Made by a program: the position numbers and the translations under genes. The notes beneath the pieces were generated by a model. It made no database searches. It worked only from the letters and a program-made list of their open reading frames with translations, and was not told the origin of the DNA. Below are positions 17,501-25,265 of a stretch of 64,000 nucleotides of DNA, piece by piece. The stretch's first letter is position 1. The number at the start of each line of letters is the position of its first letter. The stretch is from Fibrisoma montanum (GTDB lineage: Bacteria; Bacteroidota; Bacteroidia; Cytophagales; Spirosomataceae): the NCBI RefSeq assembly GCF_003583365.1, contig NZ_QXED01000006.1:124001-188000 (forward strand), given 5' to 3'.

Positions 17501-17829
17501 ACGGCCGTCATAACTACCACGGCGATCAGTGCGCGCCCGGCCAGGCGGCTCAGAAGCAGGTGATGCTCAACGTATTCGTACAGCTTCCCCACCGCCATCA
17601 TGGCAATGGCCGATGCGATGTAGGCAATCGGAAGACTCGCTTCGGGGTTATTCTCCAGCAGAATAGCATTGGCCGCTACGTACACCAGAATGGTACCGAT
17701 ACCCAGCAGAAAATTGTGCAGAAAAAACAATCCAACCGTCCGCGTTTCTTCCTGCCGCACACCCAACGCCCGCTGAATCCACGACATCTGAGAGGGAGTT
17801 TCTATTACGTTGTTTACGCCAGCGTCCAT
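14569..17829 (-). CDS. Transporter-like membrane protein with HEAT repeats and a C-terminal cNMP-binding domain
   Basis: A 1086-residue fusion. Residues about 25-430 form around 12 membrane helices like the ATP/ADP-translocase (Npt)/MFS class. Residues about 450-900 are alpha-helical HEAT-type repeats. The last 140 residues are a cyclic-nucleotide-binding domain with the phosphate-binding cassette FGELALLDAEARSATA, whose Glu and Arg contact cAMP or cGMP in this family. The protein could be a cNMP-gated carrier or a membrane-anchored effector. With the adenylate cyclase 8 kb away it forms a plausible cAMP output. No transport substrate can be assigned. Confidence 0.82.
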   Translation of the reverse strand: MDAGVNNVIETPSQMSWIQRALGVRQEETRTVGLFFLHNFLLGIGTILVYVAANAILLENNPEASLPIAYIASAIAMMAVGKLYEYVEHHLLLSRLAGRALIAVVVMTAVIGVLVIVGHSVAAAVTIMVGYRLIYLLTNLEFWGVSAVVFDTRQSKRLFSVISSGDMPAKAMGAILAVLVHAHTDILRLLVVAFVAFGAALYTLRLTIQSHEVYAPHRPARVVKRARPRFVEQLFGGSELVFMMCLSVATIATVATQIEYNFFVNVKHRFHAQEDVIRYVGIVLALTYGVAMIVKLLLSRHALDRFGVRRSLLVLPLTALVGLLGLEAMAAVQTDTTRLLIYFCGLYLVFEVARRALFDPVFLVLFQPLSPQQRLHGHTLAKGMYEPLGIGLAGVLLYIIHALPALEFWMPVAWIALMITALVLLQRTYRHYVTELNDAIARRFLESDQIAIPTEALNRVADTLQSANPDEVVAAIGWLERHNPPQLGKQTPMLLNHPTAAVRRRTLDATATLDWPVPTQLLYHQALYDTEPTLRERASYLISRRADTEVSMLAPLLHHSDIAIRQGAIRGTLEIQPANADALGSLTALTKESAVLSLKAALSVVQALRLTAYVPFVRNCLTHSDTSVVKAALQTAGVLRDPELTQRLVDRLSDGTYGRTAANSLKAMGADVLPLLTRTVEGSPDRLVAARIAGICEGIRTNHSRQLLIKLASQPSLAVRATALRALSRFGRHPADDELFERLVDQEVALAHRLLHGSYGEDAELTDTLDYELTLLLQRLFYALEQRHDRNVLDSVRIGVAHPSRERRANALERLDNLVPRPVYQTMQALIDDQPRAERIRLIDAALGPLHEEKAILPFIIEQGQTLFSDWTVSVALRRWTPGVSPASTILHYLDAIPLLRDSVVAAMQHLQTQQPRNFSDLLKRFPDLSSRFMSHSSAANSRIPEIELIMVLKGTSLFAQTPENVLSSIAPIMNEVTYAEGQTVFNKGDLGSSMFVIYAGEIGIYDSGKQLARFKRGDFFGELALLDAEARSATAEALTDVRLLRIDQEDFYDLMEERGEVLRSIVRTLCQRIRVLNQTVTRPVG

Positions 17830-17980
17830 TGGAAAGAATAAGAAAGGCCTTCGGAGCAGCCACTACCGACCGAAGCAGCCGTTTTGTTAGCAATTTACGC
17901 ACAAAACCACAAGGGCAAGCTACCTCCGCGACTTTTGCAATACCGCGGCCAGCCGGCAGAAACCCGTTTTTCCTTGTTTA

Positions 17981-18940
17981 TCAGCTTTTTGCAGCCGACA
18001 GCCCCGGATCAATCACCGCGCTGCTTCTGGCCACGGTGCCCAGTTCGGCGGGTAAGTGAGCCATAATTTCGTTCCGGAGCGCGTTGATCAATTTACGCTT
18101 CAGAAAGCTCCGGTGCATGACCAGACTAACCTCCCGAACCGGCTGGGGAGCGACAAACGGGCGAATTTTGGCCCGCCGTGCGTCGTCCATGTCGATCGTA
18201 GCCAGGTACGGCAAGAGCGTAAACCCGTCCTGTTTATCGATCAGTTTGATGAGAGTTTCGAGGGAACCGGTTTCATAACGCAGGGCATTGGCTCCGTTTG
18301 CCGGGCGGTTAGCCCCGCACAGATTAGCCACCTGATTCCGGAAACAGTGCCCTTCGGTCAGCAACCAGAGCCCCTCCGTATGCAGATCGGCCGGCGCAAT
18401 GGCCGACTTGGCCGCCAGAGCGTGGGATTCGGCGGTGTAGACCAGAAACGGTTCACGAAACAACGGAATTTCGGTAATCCCGTTTTCGGTGAGGGGTGTC
18501 ACCACAATACCCACATCGATCAGGCCATTTTTGAGTTTTTCGATTACCTGCTCCGTAACCAGTTCCTGAATCTGCACCGACACGGCCGGATACCGCTCCA
18601 CAAACTCCCGGATAAAGTAGGGCAGCAGATACGGGGCCAGCGTTGGAATAATACCGATCTTCAGGTCCCCCCGAAAGTTGTCTTTCGACTCATTGACGAG
18701 TTCGGGAATGCGCCGGGCCGCCCGCAATACGTCCCGGGCCTGGGCCAGTATGGCCTGACCGGTTTCGGTCGGCACGACGGGTTGCTTTGACCGATCGAAA
18801 ACCAAAACACCCAGTTCATCTTCCAGCTTCTGAATCTGCATACTGAGCGTTGGCTGCGTAACATGACAATGCTCGGCTGCAGTGGCAAAATGCCGGTGGG
18901 TATCGACCGCTACGATGTACTCCAGTTGCGTCAACGTCAT
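17981..18940 (-). CDS. oxyR: OxyR, peroxide-sensing LysR-type regulator
   Basis: A 319-residue LysR-type regulator. The N-terminal helix-turn-helix spans residues 1-60 (FATAAEHCHVTQPTLSMQ). The effector domain contains GHCFRNQVANLC, with Cys199 and Cys208, the same positions and nine-residue spacing as the disulfide pair of E. coli OxyR. It should sense H2O2 and switch antioxidant and iron/heme genes. It is divergent from the secreted protein and ferrochelatase genes at 19044-20961. In E. coli, hemH is an OxyR target, so local control is likely. The C-terminal tail is slightly longer than usual. Confidence 0.93.
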   Translation of the reverse strand: MTLTQLEYIVAVDTHRHFATAAEHCHVTQPTLSMQIQKLEDELGVLVFDRSKQPVVPTETGQAILAQARDVLRAARRIPELVNESKDNFRGDLKIGIIPTLAPYLLPYFIREFVERYPAVSVQIQELVTEQVIEKLKNGLIDVGIVVTPLTENGITEIPLFREPFLVYTAESHALAAKSAIAPADLHTEGLWLLTEGHCFRNQVANLCGANRPANGANALRYETGSLETLIKLIDKQDGFTLLPYLATIDMDDARRAKIRPFVAPQPVREVSLVMHRSFLKRKLINALRNEIMAHLPAELGTVARSSAVIDPGLSAAKS

Positions 18941-18950
18941 AACGTGTATA

Positions 18951-19020
18951 TTATATCAATAAAATCTATGCAAATCTAACTTTTATCAATCAAAACAAAT
19001 TGAGACTTATTTTACTTTTG
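18951..19020. promoter_or_regulatory. Divergent oxyR / 19044 promoter region
   Basis: Two exact TAnnTTTG boxes point away from each other: TAGATTTG on the minus strand at 18971-18978 toward oxyR, and TACTTTTG on the plus strand at 19013-19020, 24 bases before the ATG at 19044. Two direct repeats of TATCAATnAAA start at 18954 and 18984, exactly 30 bases apart, that is, on the same helical face. They flank the oxyR box and are candidate binding sites for OxyR or another regulator. Confidence 0.45.
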
Positions 19021-19043
19021 TTCACGAAATAGCCCATTTATTC

Positions 19044-19832
19044 ATGAAAACGTATCAATATATTGTTTATATTCTCTTACTCAACAGCGTAGCTGGCTTT
19101 GCCCAGCGTAATTCGAACCCACCGGCCCCGGGCTTTGATCTCGCCGGCTCTGACCCGCGCGCCGTTCAGATTGCCGATCAGGTCATGAACGCGATGGGAG
19201 GTCGGAAAGCCTGGGACAATACGCATTTGATTGCCTGGAATTTCTTCGGTAGCCGACGATTGATCTGGGACAAATGGTCGGGTAATGTCCGGATCGATAA
19301 CCTGAAAGACGATCAGACGGTGATTCTGAACGTCAACAATGACAAAGGCCGGGTATTCCGGAACGGGAAGGAAGTAGATGAGCCCGATTCGGTGGCGAAA
19401 TACCTGAAGCAGGGAAAAGGAGCCTGGATCAACGATTCCTATTGGCTCGTGATGCCGTTTAAACTAAAGGATTCGGGCGTAACGCTCAAGTACGCAGGCG
19501 AAGAAAAAACAGCCGATGCCAAACTGGCCGACAAGCTGCAGCTAACCTTCAAAGGCGTTGGCAACACACCCGACAACAAGTATTATATCTGGGTCGACAA
19601 GCAGACGCACCTGGTTTCGCAGTGGGCGTATTTTCCGAAATACACCGACGAAACGCCCCGCTTTACTCTGCCGTGGGCTGATTACCAGAAACGGGGCAAA
19701 ATTCTGCTGTCGGGCGAACGGGGCGAACGCGACCTGACTGATATTATGGTCTTTACGGGTCTGCCGGGCGAAGTCTTTACCGATTTTACCCGGCCCGATC
19801 TGAACCGCTATCCGCAGGCCGATCAAGATTAA
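19044..19832 (+). CDS. Secreted protein of unknown function
   Basis: A 262-residue protein with a clear signal peptide (residues 1-20, ending GFAQ). The mature part reads as repeated beta strands (LIWDKWSGNVRID, VILNVNNDKGRVF, KYYIWVDKQTHLVSQW), reminiscent of LolA/LolB-like lipoprotein-carrier folds, but I do not recognise the family with confidence. No catalytic motif is evident. It lies 40 bases before ferrochelatase in the same direction and is divergent from oxyR, so it may be peroxide regulated. Confidence 0.65.
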   Translation: MKTYQYIVYILLLNSVAGFAQRNSNPPAPGFDLAGSDPRAVQIADQVMNAMGGRKAWDNTHLIAWNFFGSRRLIWDKWSGNVRIDNLKDDQTVILNVNNDKGRVFRNGKEVDEPDSVAKYLKQGKGAWINDSYWLVMPFKLKDSGVTLKYAGEEKTADAKLADKLQLTFKGVGNTPDNKYYIWVDKQTHLVSQWAYFPKYTDETPRFTLPWADYQKRGKILLSGERGERDLTDIMVFTGLPGEVFTDFTRPDLNRYPQADQD

Positions 19833-19872
19833 TTCCTTGCAACCATCAGCTTAGAAAAGCTGTTTTCCACGT

Positions 19873-20961
19873 ATGGAAACACCTGCGTTATCATCACCCA
19901 CCACGTACCCGTCGACCGGCGGCCCTGCTGCGGCATCGGCCCAGCCTGGCCGCACTGGCGTTCTCATCGTAAACCTCGGTACGCCCGACAGCCCGTCTGT
20001 GCCCGACGTTCGCAAATACCTGCGGGAGTTTCTGATGGACGGCCGGGTTATCGACATTCCGGCGGTTCCGCGTTTCCTGCTCGTCAACGGCGTCATTGCG
20101 CCGTTCAGAGCCCCCAAATCGGCTAAAACGTACCGTCAGCTCTGGACCGAGACCGGTTCTCCACTCAAGTACTACGGGCAGGTCATTGAACGCGAGCTAC
20201 AGCGCGAGCTCGGCGACGCCTACGTAGTAAAGCTGGCGATGCGGTACCAGAACCCGAGCATCGATGCCGGTCTGGCCGAATTTCAGCGGCTGGGCCTTAC
20301 CGAAATCGTTGTGATTCCGTTCTTTCCGCAATACGCTTCGGCTACCACCGGCTCGGTATACGAGAAGGTCATGGACGTGCTGAAAACCTGGCAGGTGATG
20401 CCGCAGCTTCGGTTCGTCAACCGGTTTCTGGAGCATCCCAAGTTTATCGAAGGCTTCGTTCAACTCGGTCGTAAGCACATGGCCGAGCATGACTATGATC
20501 ACTTTGTGTTCAGCTACCACGGCCTGCCCGAACGCCAGATCCGCAAAGGCGACGTAACGAAAGACGTTTGCCGGCTGGGCGATTGCTGCTCGTCCCTGCA
20601 CGCCCTCAACCAGCATTGTTACAGGGCGCAGTGTTTCGAAACCACCCGTCGACTGGTGCGTGAACTGGGCATTCCGGACGGTAAACACACGACCTGCTTT
20701 CAGTCGCGCCTGGGTAAAGATCCGTGGATTCAGCCCTATACCGAGGATGTGGTTAAAGAACTCGCGGCCAAAGGTGTCAAACGCGTACTGGCGTTTTCGC
20801 CTGCGTTCGTAGCCGACTGCCTCGAAACCACCATTGAGGTAGGTGAAGAATACAAAGAATTGTTCGAACAGAACGGTGGCCAGCACTGGCAGCTGGTCGA
20901 AAGCCTCAACGACAGCTCCCTCTGGGTTGAAACGCTGGTCGATCTGGTCAAAACCCGCTGA
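19873..20961 (+). CDS. hemH: Ferrochelatase
   Basis: A 362-residue enzyme that inserts Fe2+ into protoporphyrin IX, the last step of classical heme synthesis. VLIVNLGTPDSP opens the conserved core after about 26 extra N-terminal residues. The catalytic His216 lies in FSYHGLPE, and the conserved acidic residue lies in VADCLETTIEVGEEY. Cys233, Cys238, Cys239, Cys249 and Cys254 cluster in one segment; such cysteines in some bacterial ferrochelatases hold a [2Fe-2S] cluster. It follows the secreted protein gene by 40 bases and is followed by a strong terminator. Confidence 0.95.
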   Translation: METPALSSPTTYPSTGGPAAASAQPGRTGVLIVNLGTPDSPSVPDVRKYLREFLMDGRVIDIPAVPRFLLVNGVIAPFRAPKSAKTYRQLWTETGSPLKYYGQVIERELQRELGDAYVVKLAMRYQNPSIDAGLAEFQRLGLTEIVVIPFFPQYASATTGSVYEKVMDVLKTWQVMPQLRFVNRFLEHPKFIEGFVQLGRKHMAEHDYDHFVFSYHGLPERQIRKGDVTKDVCRLGDCCSSLHALNQHCYRAQCFETTRRLVRELGIPDGKHTTCFQSRLGKDPWIQPYTEDVVKELAAKGVKRVLAFSPAFVADCLETTIEVGEEYKELFEQNGGQHWQLVESLNDSSLWVETLVDLVKTR

Positions 20962-21005
20962 TGGTTTTGCCGGACTGGGCGCCTAACAAAAATGATGCTT
21001 GATAC

Positions 21006-21034
21006 AAAAGACCGGGGTCGCCCCGGTCTTTTTT
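21006..21034 (+). terminator. Rho-independent terminator after hemH
   Basis: A 12-bp perfect stem (21006-21017 with 21021-21032) with a three-base loop TCG is followed by a T-run. It lies 45 bases after the ferrochelatase stop. Between it and the ATG at 21264 I see only AT-rich spacer. Confidence 0.9.
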
Positions 21035-21263
21035 GTTTCCTACGTCCGGTCCGCTACGTTTCGACCGTTTGGCTCAATGCCTTATCTATTAGCTTGCTAT
21101 GGGTGCTACGTGGTACTTTTCGCGCCTTCAGTCAAATTTTTGTTACCGTTTATTCCATAATACAAAAAAAACATACCGGAAAATAAACAACTGGATTAAT
21201 TATTGATAAAAGCCTAGGAAACCCATCCAGTATCGATTGTAAAAATTTTATCTGGCAAGCCAC

Positions 21264-24200
21264 ATGCGATTTCTTTCGTTGCCTATTCAGCGCATACGCC
21301 GGTATGCTATGCTGTCTCTGACTACCCTCATGGCCGTCAGCCTGTCGGCGGCCTCAGACCCACCGGCCAATACGCCACCTGGAAAGTATGCTTCCAAGCC
21401 GTATGTTTCGCTGCTCCGATCGCCGGGGAATCCGCTTATCCGCATTCCGCTGGCAGCCAACGACCCGATCCGGTTTAGTCTCACGGTCAACAAACCAACG
21501 GTTCGGTTAGGGGAGGAAGTTGAGCTGACCATTACGGCCGAACTGCTGAACGTATCACCTAACCTCATGTTTTTCTTTCCCGGCTCCAACGCCTTCAGCC
21601 TTAAGCTGTTGCTGCCGCCGGGTTTCCAGCAGACCGGGGGTACTTACGTCGACTACGTTGGCGACGAACTGACGTACCCAGCCAAACCAACCGTAACCTA
21701 CCGACTCAAAGGCCACTTCACATCGGTAACAGCCGGTTCTGGCTTCCGGCTGCTACGCAGTCAGCGGCAGGCCGGCGACCAAAGCCAGTTTGTGGAGAAA
21801 GCCCGGCTTCAAACGGAACCGTTTACAGGCAGTCAGCCCCTACCCCGTCGACAACCTGCTGTGCTCTACGTTCTGACCCCGTCGGAAGGCTCGTCGGCGA
21901 ATGCCCGTACGGCCGCATCCAATGTCAGCTACCGGGGGTTCTTTGAGTTTGCGCACTGTGATATCATTGGTGGCTGGGCCATGAACGACAATGCCCGCCG
22001 GCGGTCAACCAGCGTCGACATCTTCATTGATAATCAGAAAGTAGCCACCGTCCCGGCTGATCAGATCCGGCAGGACGTAGCCGATGCGTTCGACGTTCGG
22101 GATTACAACCGCTATGGTTTTCGGTGGGAAATGCCGGCCAAATACAGAAACAACCGAGCCATGCGAATCTCGGCCCGCTTCAGCGGCACCGATACGGAAC
22201 TGACCCTCAGTCCCCGCACCACCGACGTTTGCCAGGGTTCGGGGCCCGTAACTCCGCCGGTCAGTCCGCCGGAAACAGAAACGCCGGTTACGCCCCCGGC
22301 CAATGCCCGCTACCGGGGTTTCCTGGACTGGGCGTCCTGCGAGCGCATTACGGGCTGGGTCATGAACGAAGGCACCCGGAATCAGTCGGCCAGCATTGAC
22401 ATTTTCATTAATGATCAGAAAGCCGCGACAATACTAGCCGATCAGCAGCGGCCGGACGTAGCGGCTGCGTTTGGCGTGAAAGGGTTTGACAAGTTCGGTT
22501 ATAACTGGACGATTCCCGACCGCTATAAAAGAAATGGCCGGTTAACAATTACGGTCAAAGGTGCCGGCTCAACCCAGGAATTGACCAACAGTCCCCGTAC
22601 GACCGCGGTATGTGAGAGCACCACTCCGGTGCAGGACAGTTGCCGGTTTATGGTCGCGGCCAGTTCCGTTACGGCTACCTGTGGCAGCGCCGTTACCTTA
22701 ACGGCTGCTTGTCAGGGTGAGGACTGCAACGCCGTAAGCTACACCTGGACCGGCAACGGCATCACTAAAACTGGCGCTTCCATTAGCGTTGATGCACCGT
22801 CGACCAATGGCGCTTACTCCTACACGGTGACGGCCAGTCGCCCCGGTTGCGCGACGCAGACGGCGGTTTCGACCGTCACGGTCAACGGCTGTGTAACGAC
22901 ACCGCCCCCAGTCAGGGACAGCTGCCGGTTTACGGTCTCAGCCAGTTCCGTTACGGCTACCTGTGGCAGCACCGTTACCTTAACGGCTGCTTGTCAGGGC
23001 GAGGACTGCAACGCCGTAAGCTACGCCTGGAGCGGTAATGGGGTGAACAAAACCGGCTCAACTGTCAGCATTGATGCGCCGTCGACCAATGGCACGTACT
23101 CTTATACGGTGACGGCCAGCCGTTCGGGCTGTGCCACGCAGACGGCCGTTTCGAGCGTCACGGTCAGCGGCTGTGTAACGACACCGCCACCGGTCAGGGA
23201 CAGTTGTCGGTTTACGGTCGCGGCCAGTTCGGTAACAGCCACCTGCGGCAGCGCCGTTACCTTAACGGCCGCTTGTCAGGGCGAGGACTGCGGAGCCGTT
23301 ACATACAACTGGACCGGTAACGGCATCACTAAAACTGGCGCTTCCATTAGCGTTGATGCACCGTCGACCAATGGCGCTTACTCCTACACGGTGACGGCCA
23401 GTCGCCCCGGTTGCGCGACGCAGACGGCGGTTTCGACCGTCACGGTCAGCGGCTGTGTAACGACACCGCCCCCAGTCAGGGACAGCTGCCGGTTTACGGT
23501 CTCAGCGAGTTCCGTTACGGCTACCTGCGGCAGCGCCGTTACCTTGACGGCTGCCTGCCAGGGTGAGGACTGCAACGCCGTAAGCTACGCCTGGGCCGGT
23601 AACGGGGTGAACAAAACCGGTTCGGTCATCAATTTCAACGCTCCTTTAGCCGACGGTACGTATTTCTACACCGTAACGGCCACTCGAAACGGCTGCGCGA
23701 CCAAGACAGATACTGCAACCATTTCAGTCAACGGCTGCACCCCGCCATCCAACGAGGAGTATCCTATTCTAAACAGCCCTTATCCGGCCGATAAACGCCC
23801 TGTTTTGCAAAACGAGCGGGTTCGGGTAGCCATCGATCTGGGTGTTGGGGGCGTAATCCGCGAAGTAACCGACCTGGAAGTCGGCGAAAATATGATCAAC
23901 TGCATGGTCAAATCCGACGGCGTACGCGATCCGGGCCGCGATGATCAGATTTCGCTGTATAGCCTCCCGGGCGACAATACGGGCTGGAAACAAGGCAAAG
24001 GGCCACTCCTTCAGGACATCGGCTACAACCCCGTACAGGGTGGAGATCTTGCCGGCAACTTCTCTCCGATTCTGGGCTACGGACGTACTGACAAGATGTT
24101 GTATTCGAAAACACGGGGACTGCACTGGGGGTTGAACAACGAACTGGGCGACTACATTGTGGAGCAGTGGATTCGGCTTGATGGCAACATTGTCCGGCGG

Positions 24201-25154
24201 CACGTCCGCATCACCGGCGACCGAAAAGATGAGACCCGGTACAGCGACGCCCGTCAGCAGGAATTACCGTGCACGTACACCAACAGCGCCTACTATCAGT
24301 ACTACGTCGTGCAAGCAGATCCGTATACCAACGGCGAACTGATCAACGTCAATGCCCTGTCCAACATCGGCGGCACGCAGGAAAGCCTGAGTCAGCACAA
24401 CAACCGGCCGGTTTCGGGTCCCTACGACATCGATGCCTCGGAACCGTGGATTGTTGCCGTCCGGCCCAGCAACAACCGGGGTCTGGCGCTGCATACACCG
24501 TTTTCGCATGAATTCAGAGCCGGCCTGTTCGGAGAGATCGGCTGGGGACCGGCCGAGTCGAGTAACGCAGGGTACATTGCCAACGGTATTACGATGATTC
24601 TCGACCGGAACGGGGTGTATGAGTTCGATATTAACATGGTGGTCGGTACGCTCCCCGAAATCCGTTCCATCATCAATACGTTGCCGCGCTCGGAAACAAA
24701 GCCCAACTACGTATTTGCGGGCCAGGGCAAACGACACGGCTTTTTCTACCGTAAAGGCTACGACCAGGGTTACCCCGTCGGGGATGAACTGATCGTTACA
24801 CCCACCGACAAGCGGTTCCGGATCAATTCGCCAACGAAAGGATACCGAACCAGTGAATTCAAAACGGTCTACGTCCGGATGCGGGCCAGAACGCGCGAAA
24901 CTCAGATGGTTTTCGACTGGCGCAAAGTAGGGCAAACCGAACTGCAGGCCGCTCAGGCCGGTCAGCAGGTGACGTTCACCATCACCGGCGATAACCAATA
25001 CCGGACCATCGCCATTCCGGTTGGCAATCACCCGGAGTGGAACGGTACGATTGCAGAATTCGGCATCAAGTACGTCAACCCGACCGAAACGCCCGTCTAC
25101 AATCAGGAATTTGGGATTAAATGGTTGTCGGCTGACAATCTGGGCAATGAATAG
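21264..25154 (+). CDS. Large secreted modular protein: two GW-type modules, four Cys-rich Ig-like repeats, unknown C-terminal domain
   Basis: A 1296-residue exported protein (signal peptide about 1-31, ending SAAS). After an all-beta N-terminal region come two modules of about 105 residues that start YRGF and share GWxMN and DIFI (about 218-325 and 350-455). Then four Ig-like repeats of exactly 94 residues follow, each with six Cys. The last 460 residues or so (from EEYPILNSPYP) are an unrecognised domain rich in Trp, Tyr and Asp, perhaps carbohydrate-active or binding. No T9SS tail or lipobox is seen. It is flanked by terminators, so it is a single-gene unit. Confidence 0.75.
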   Translation: MRFLSLPIQRIRRYAMLSLTTLMAVSLSAASDPPANTPPGKYASKPYVSLLRSPGNPLIRIPLAANDPIRFSLTVNKPTVRLGEEVELTITAELLNVSPNLMFFFPGSNAFSLKLLLPPGFQQTGGTYVDYVGDELTYPAKPTVTYRLKGHFTSVTAGSGFRLLRSQRQAGDQSQFVEKARLQTEPFTGSQPLPRRQPAVLYVLTPSEGSSANARTAASNVSYRGFFEFAHCDIIGGWAMNDNARRRSTSVDIFIDNQKVATVPADQIRQDVADAFDVRDYNRYGFRWEMPAKYRNNRAMRISARFSGTDTELTLSPRTTDVCQGSGPVTPPVSPPETETPVTPPANARYRGFLDWASCERITGWVMNEGTRNQSASIDIFINDQKAATILADQQRPDVAAAFGVKGFDKFGYNWTIPDRYKRNGRLTITVKGAGSTQELTNSPRTTAVCESTTPVQDSCRFMVAASSVTATCGSAVTLTAACQGEDCNAVSYTWTGNGITKTGASISVDAPSTNGAYSYTVTASRPGCATQTAVSTVTVNGCVTTPPPVRDSCRFTVSASSVTATCGSTVTLTAACQGEDCNAVSYAWSGNGVNKTGSTVSIDAPSTNGTYSYTVTASRSGCATQTAVSSVTVSGCVTTPPPVRDSCRFTVAASSVTATCGSAVTLTAACQGEDCGAVTYNWTGNGITKTGASISVDAPSTNGAYSYTVTASRPGCATQTAVSTVTVSGCVTTPPPVRDSCRFTVSASSVTATCGSAVTLTAACQGEDCNAVSYAWAGNGVNKTGSVINFNAPLADGTYFYTVTATRNGCATKTDTATISVNGCTPPSNEEYPILNSPYPADKRPVLQNERVRVAIDLGVGGVIREVTDLEVGENMINCMVKSDGVRDPGRDDQISLYSLPGDNTGWKQGKGPLLQDIGYNPVQGGDLAGNFSPILGYGRTDKMLYSKTRGLHWGLNNELGDYIVEQWIRLDGNIVRRHVRITGDRKDETRYSDARQQELPCTYTNSAYYQYYVVQADPYTNGELINVNALSNIGGTQESLSQHNNRPVSGPYDIDASEPWIVAVRPSNNRGLALHTPFSHEFRAGLFGEIGWGPAESSNAGYIANGITMILDRNGVYEFDINMVVGTLPEIRSIINTLPRSETKPNYVFAGQGKRHGFFYRKGYDQGYPVGDELIVTPTDKRFRINSPTKGYRTSEFKTVYVRMRARTRETQMVFDWRKVGQTELQAAQAGQQVTFTITGDNQYRTIAIPVGNHPEWNGTIAEFGIKYVNPTETPVYNQEFGIKWLSADNLGNE
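22635..23762 (+). repeat. Four tandem 282-bp coding repeats
   Basis: GACAG-started units begin at 22635, 22917, 23199 and 23481, an exact 282-base period (94 codons). Units 1 and 3 share a stretch of about 200 bases that runs into units 2 and 4 (from 22758 and 23322, offset 564) with only a few differences. Units 1/2 and 3/4 therefore look like a recent duplication of a two-unit block. Confidence 0.9.
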
Positions 25155-25172
25155 GAATACAACCTGATACGT

Positions 25173-25204
25173 AAAAGCGGCACCGGGCGGTGCCGCTTTT
25201 TTTT
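25173..25204 (+). terminator. Rho-independent terminator after the modular secreted protein
   Basis: A 12-bp stem (25173-25184 with 25189-25200) with loop GGGC is followed by eight T residues. It lies 18 bases after the stop of the plus-strand gene. Confidence 0.92.
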
Positions 25205-25210
25205 GTCCAC

Positions 25211-25242
25211 AAAAAAGCCGGACAGGCTTGCTGTTCGGCTTT
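25211..25242 (-). terminator. Rho-independent terminator for the minus-strand gene at 25266
   Basis: A 12-bp stem with one G-T pair (25214-25225 with 25231-25242) is followed on the minus strand by a run of T (A at 25211-25216). It lies just beyond the stop of the minus-strand gene and sits back to back with the plus-strand terminator. Confidence 0.85.
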
Positions 25243-25265
25243 CAAATAGGAGCTGATTGCTACGC

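Noticed and set aside
22635-23762. Regular repeats considered as a CRISPR array or satellite
   Set aside because: The 282-base period is a whole number of codons in a continuous frame and codes for Ig-like modules; there are no short repeats with unique spacers.
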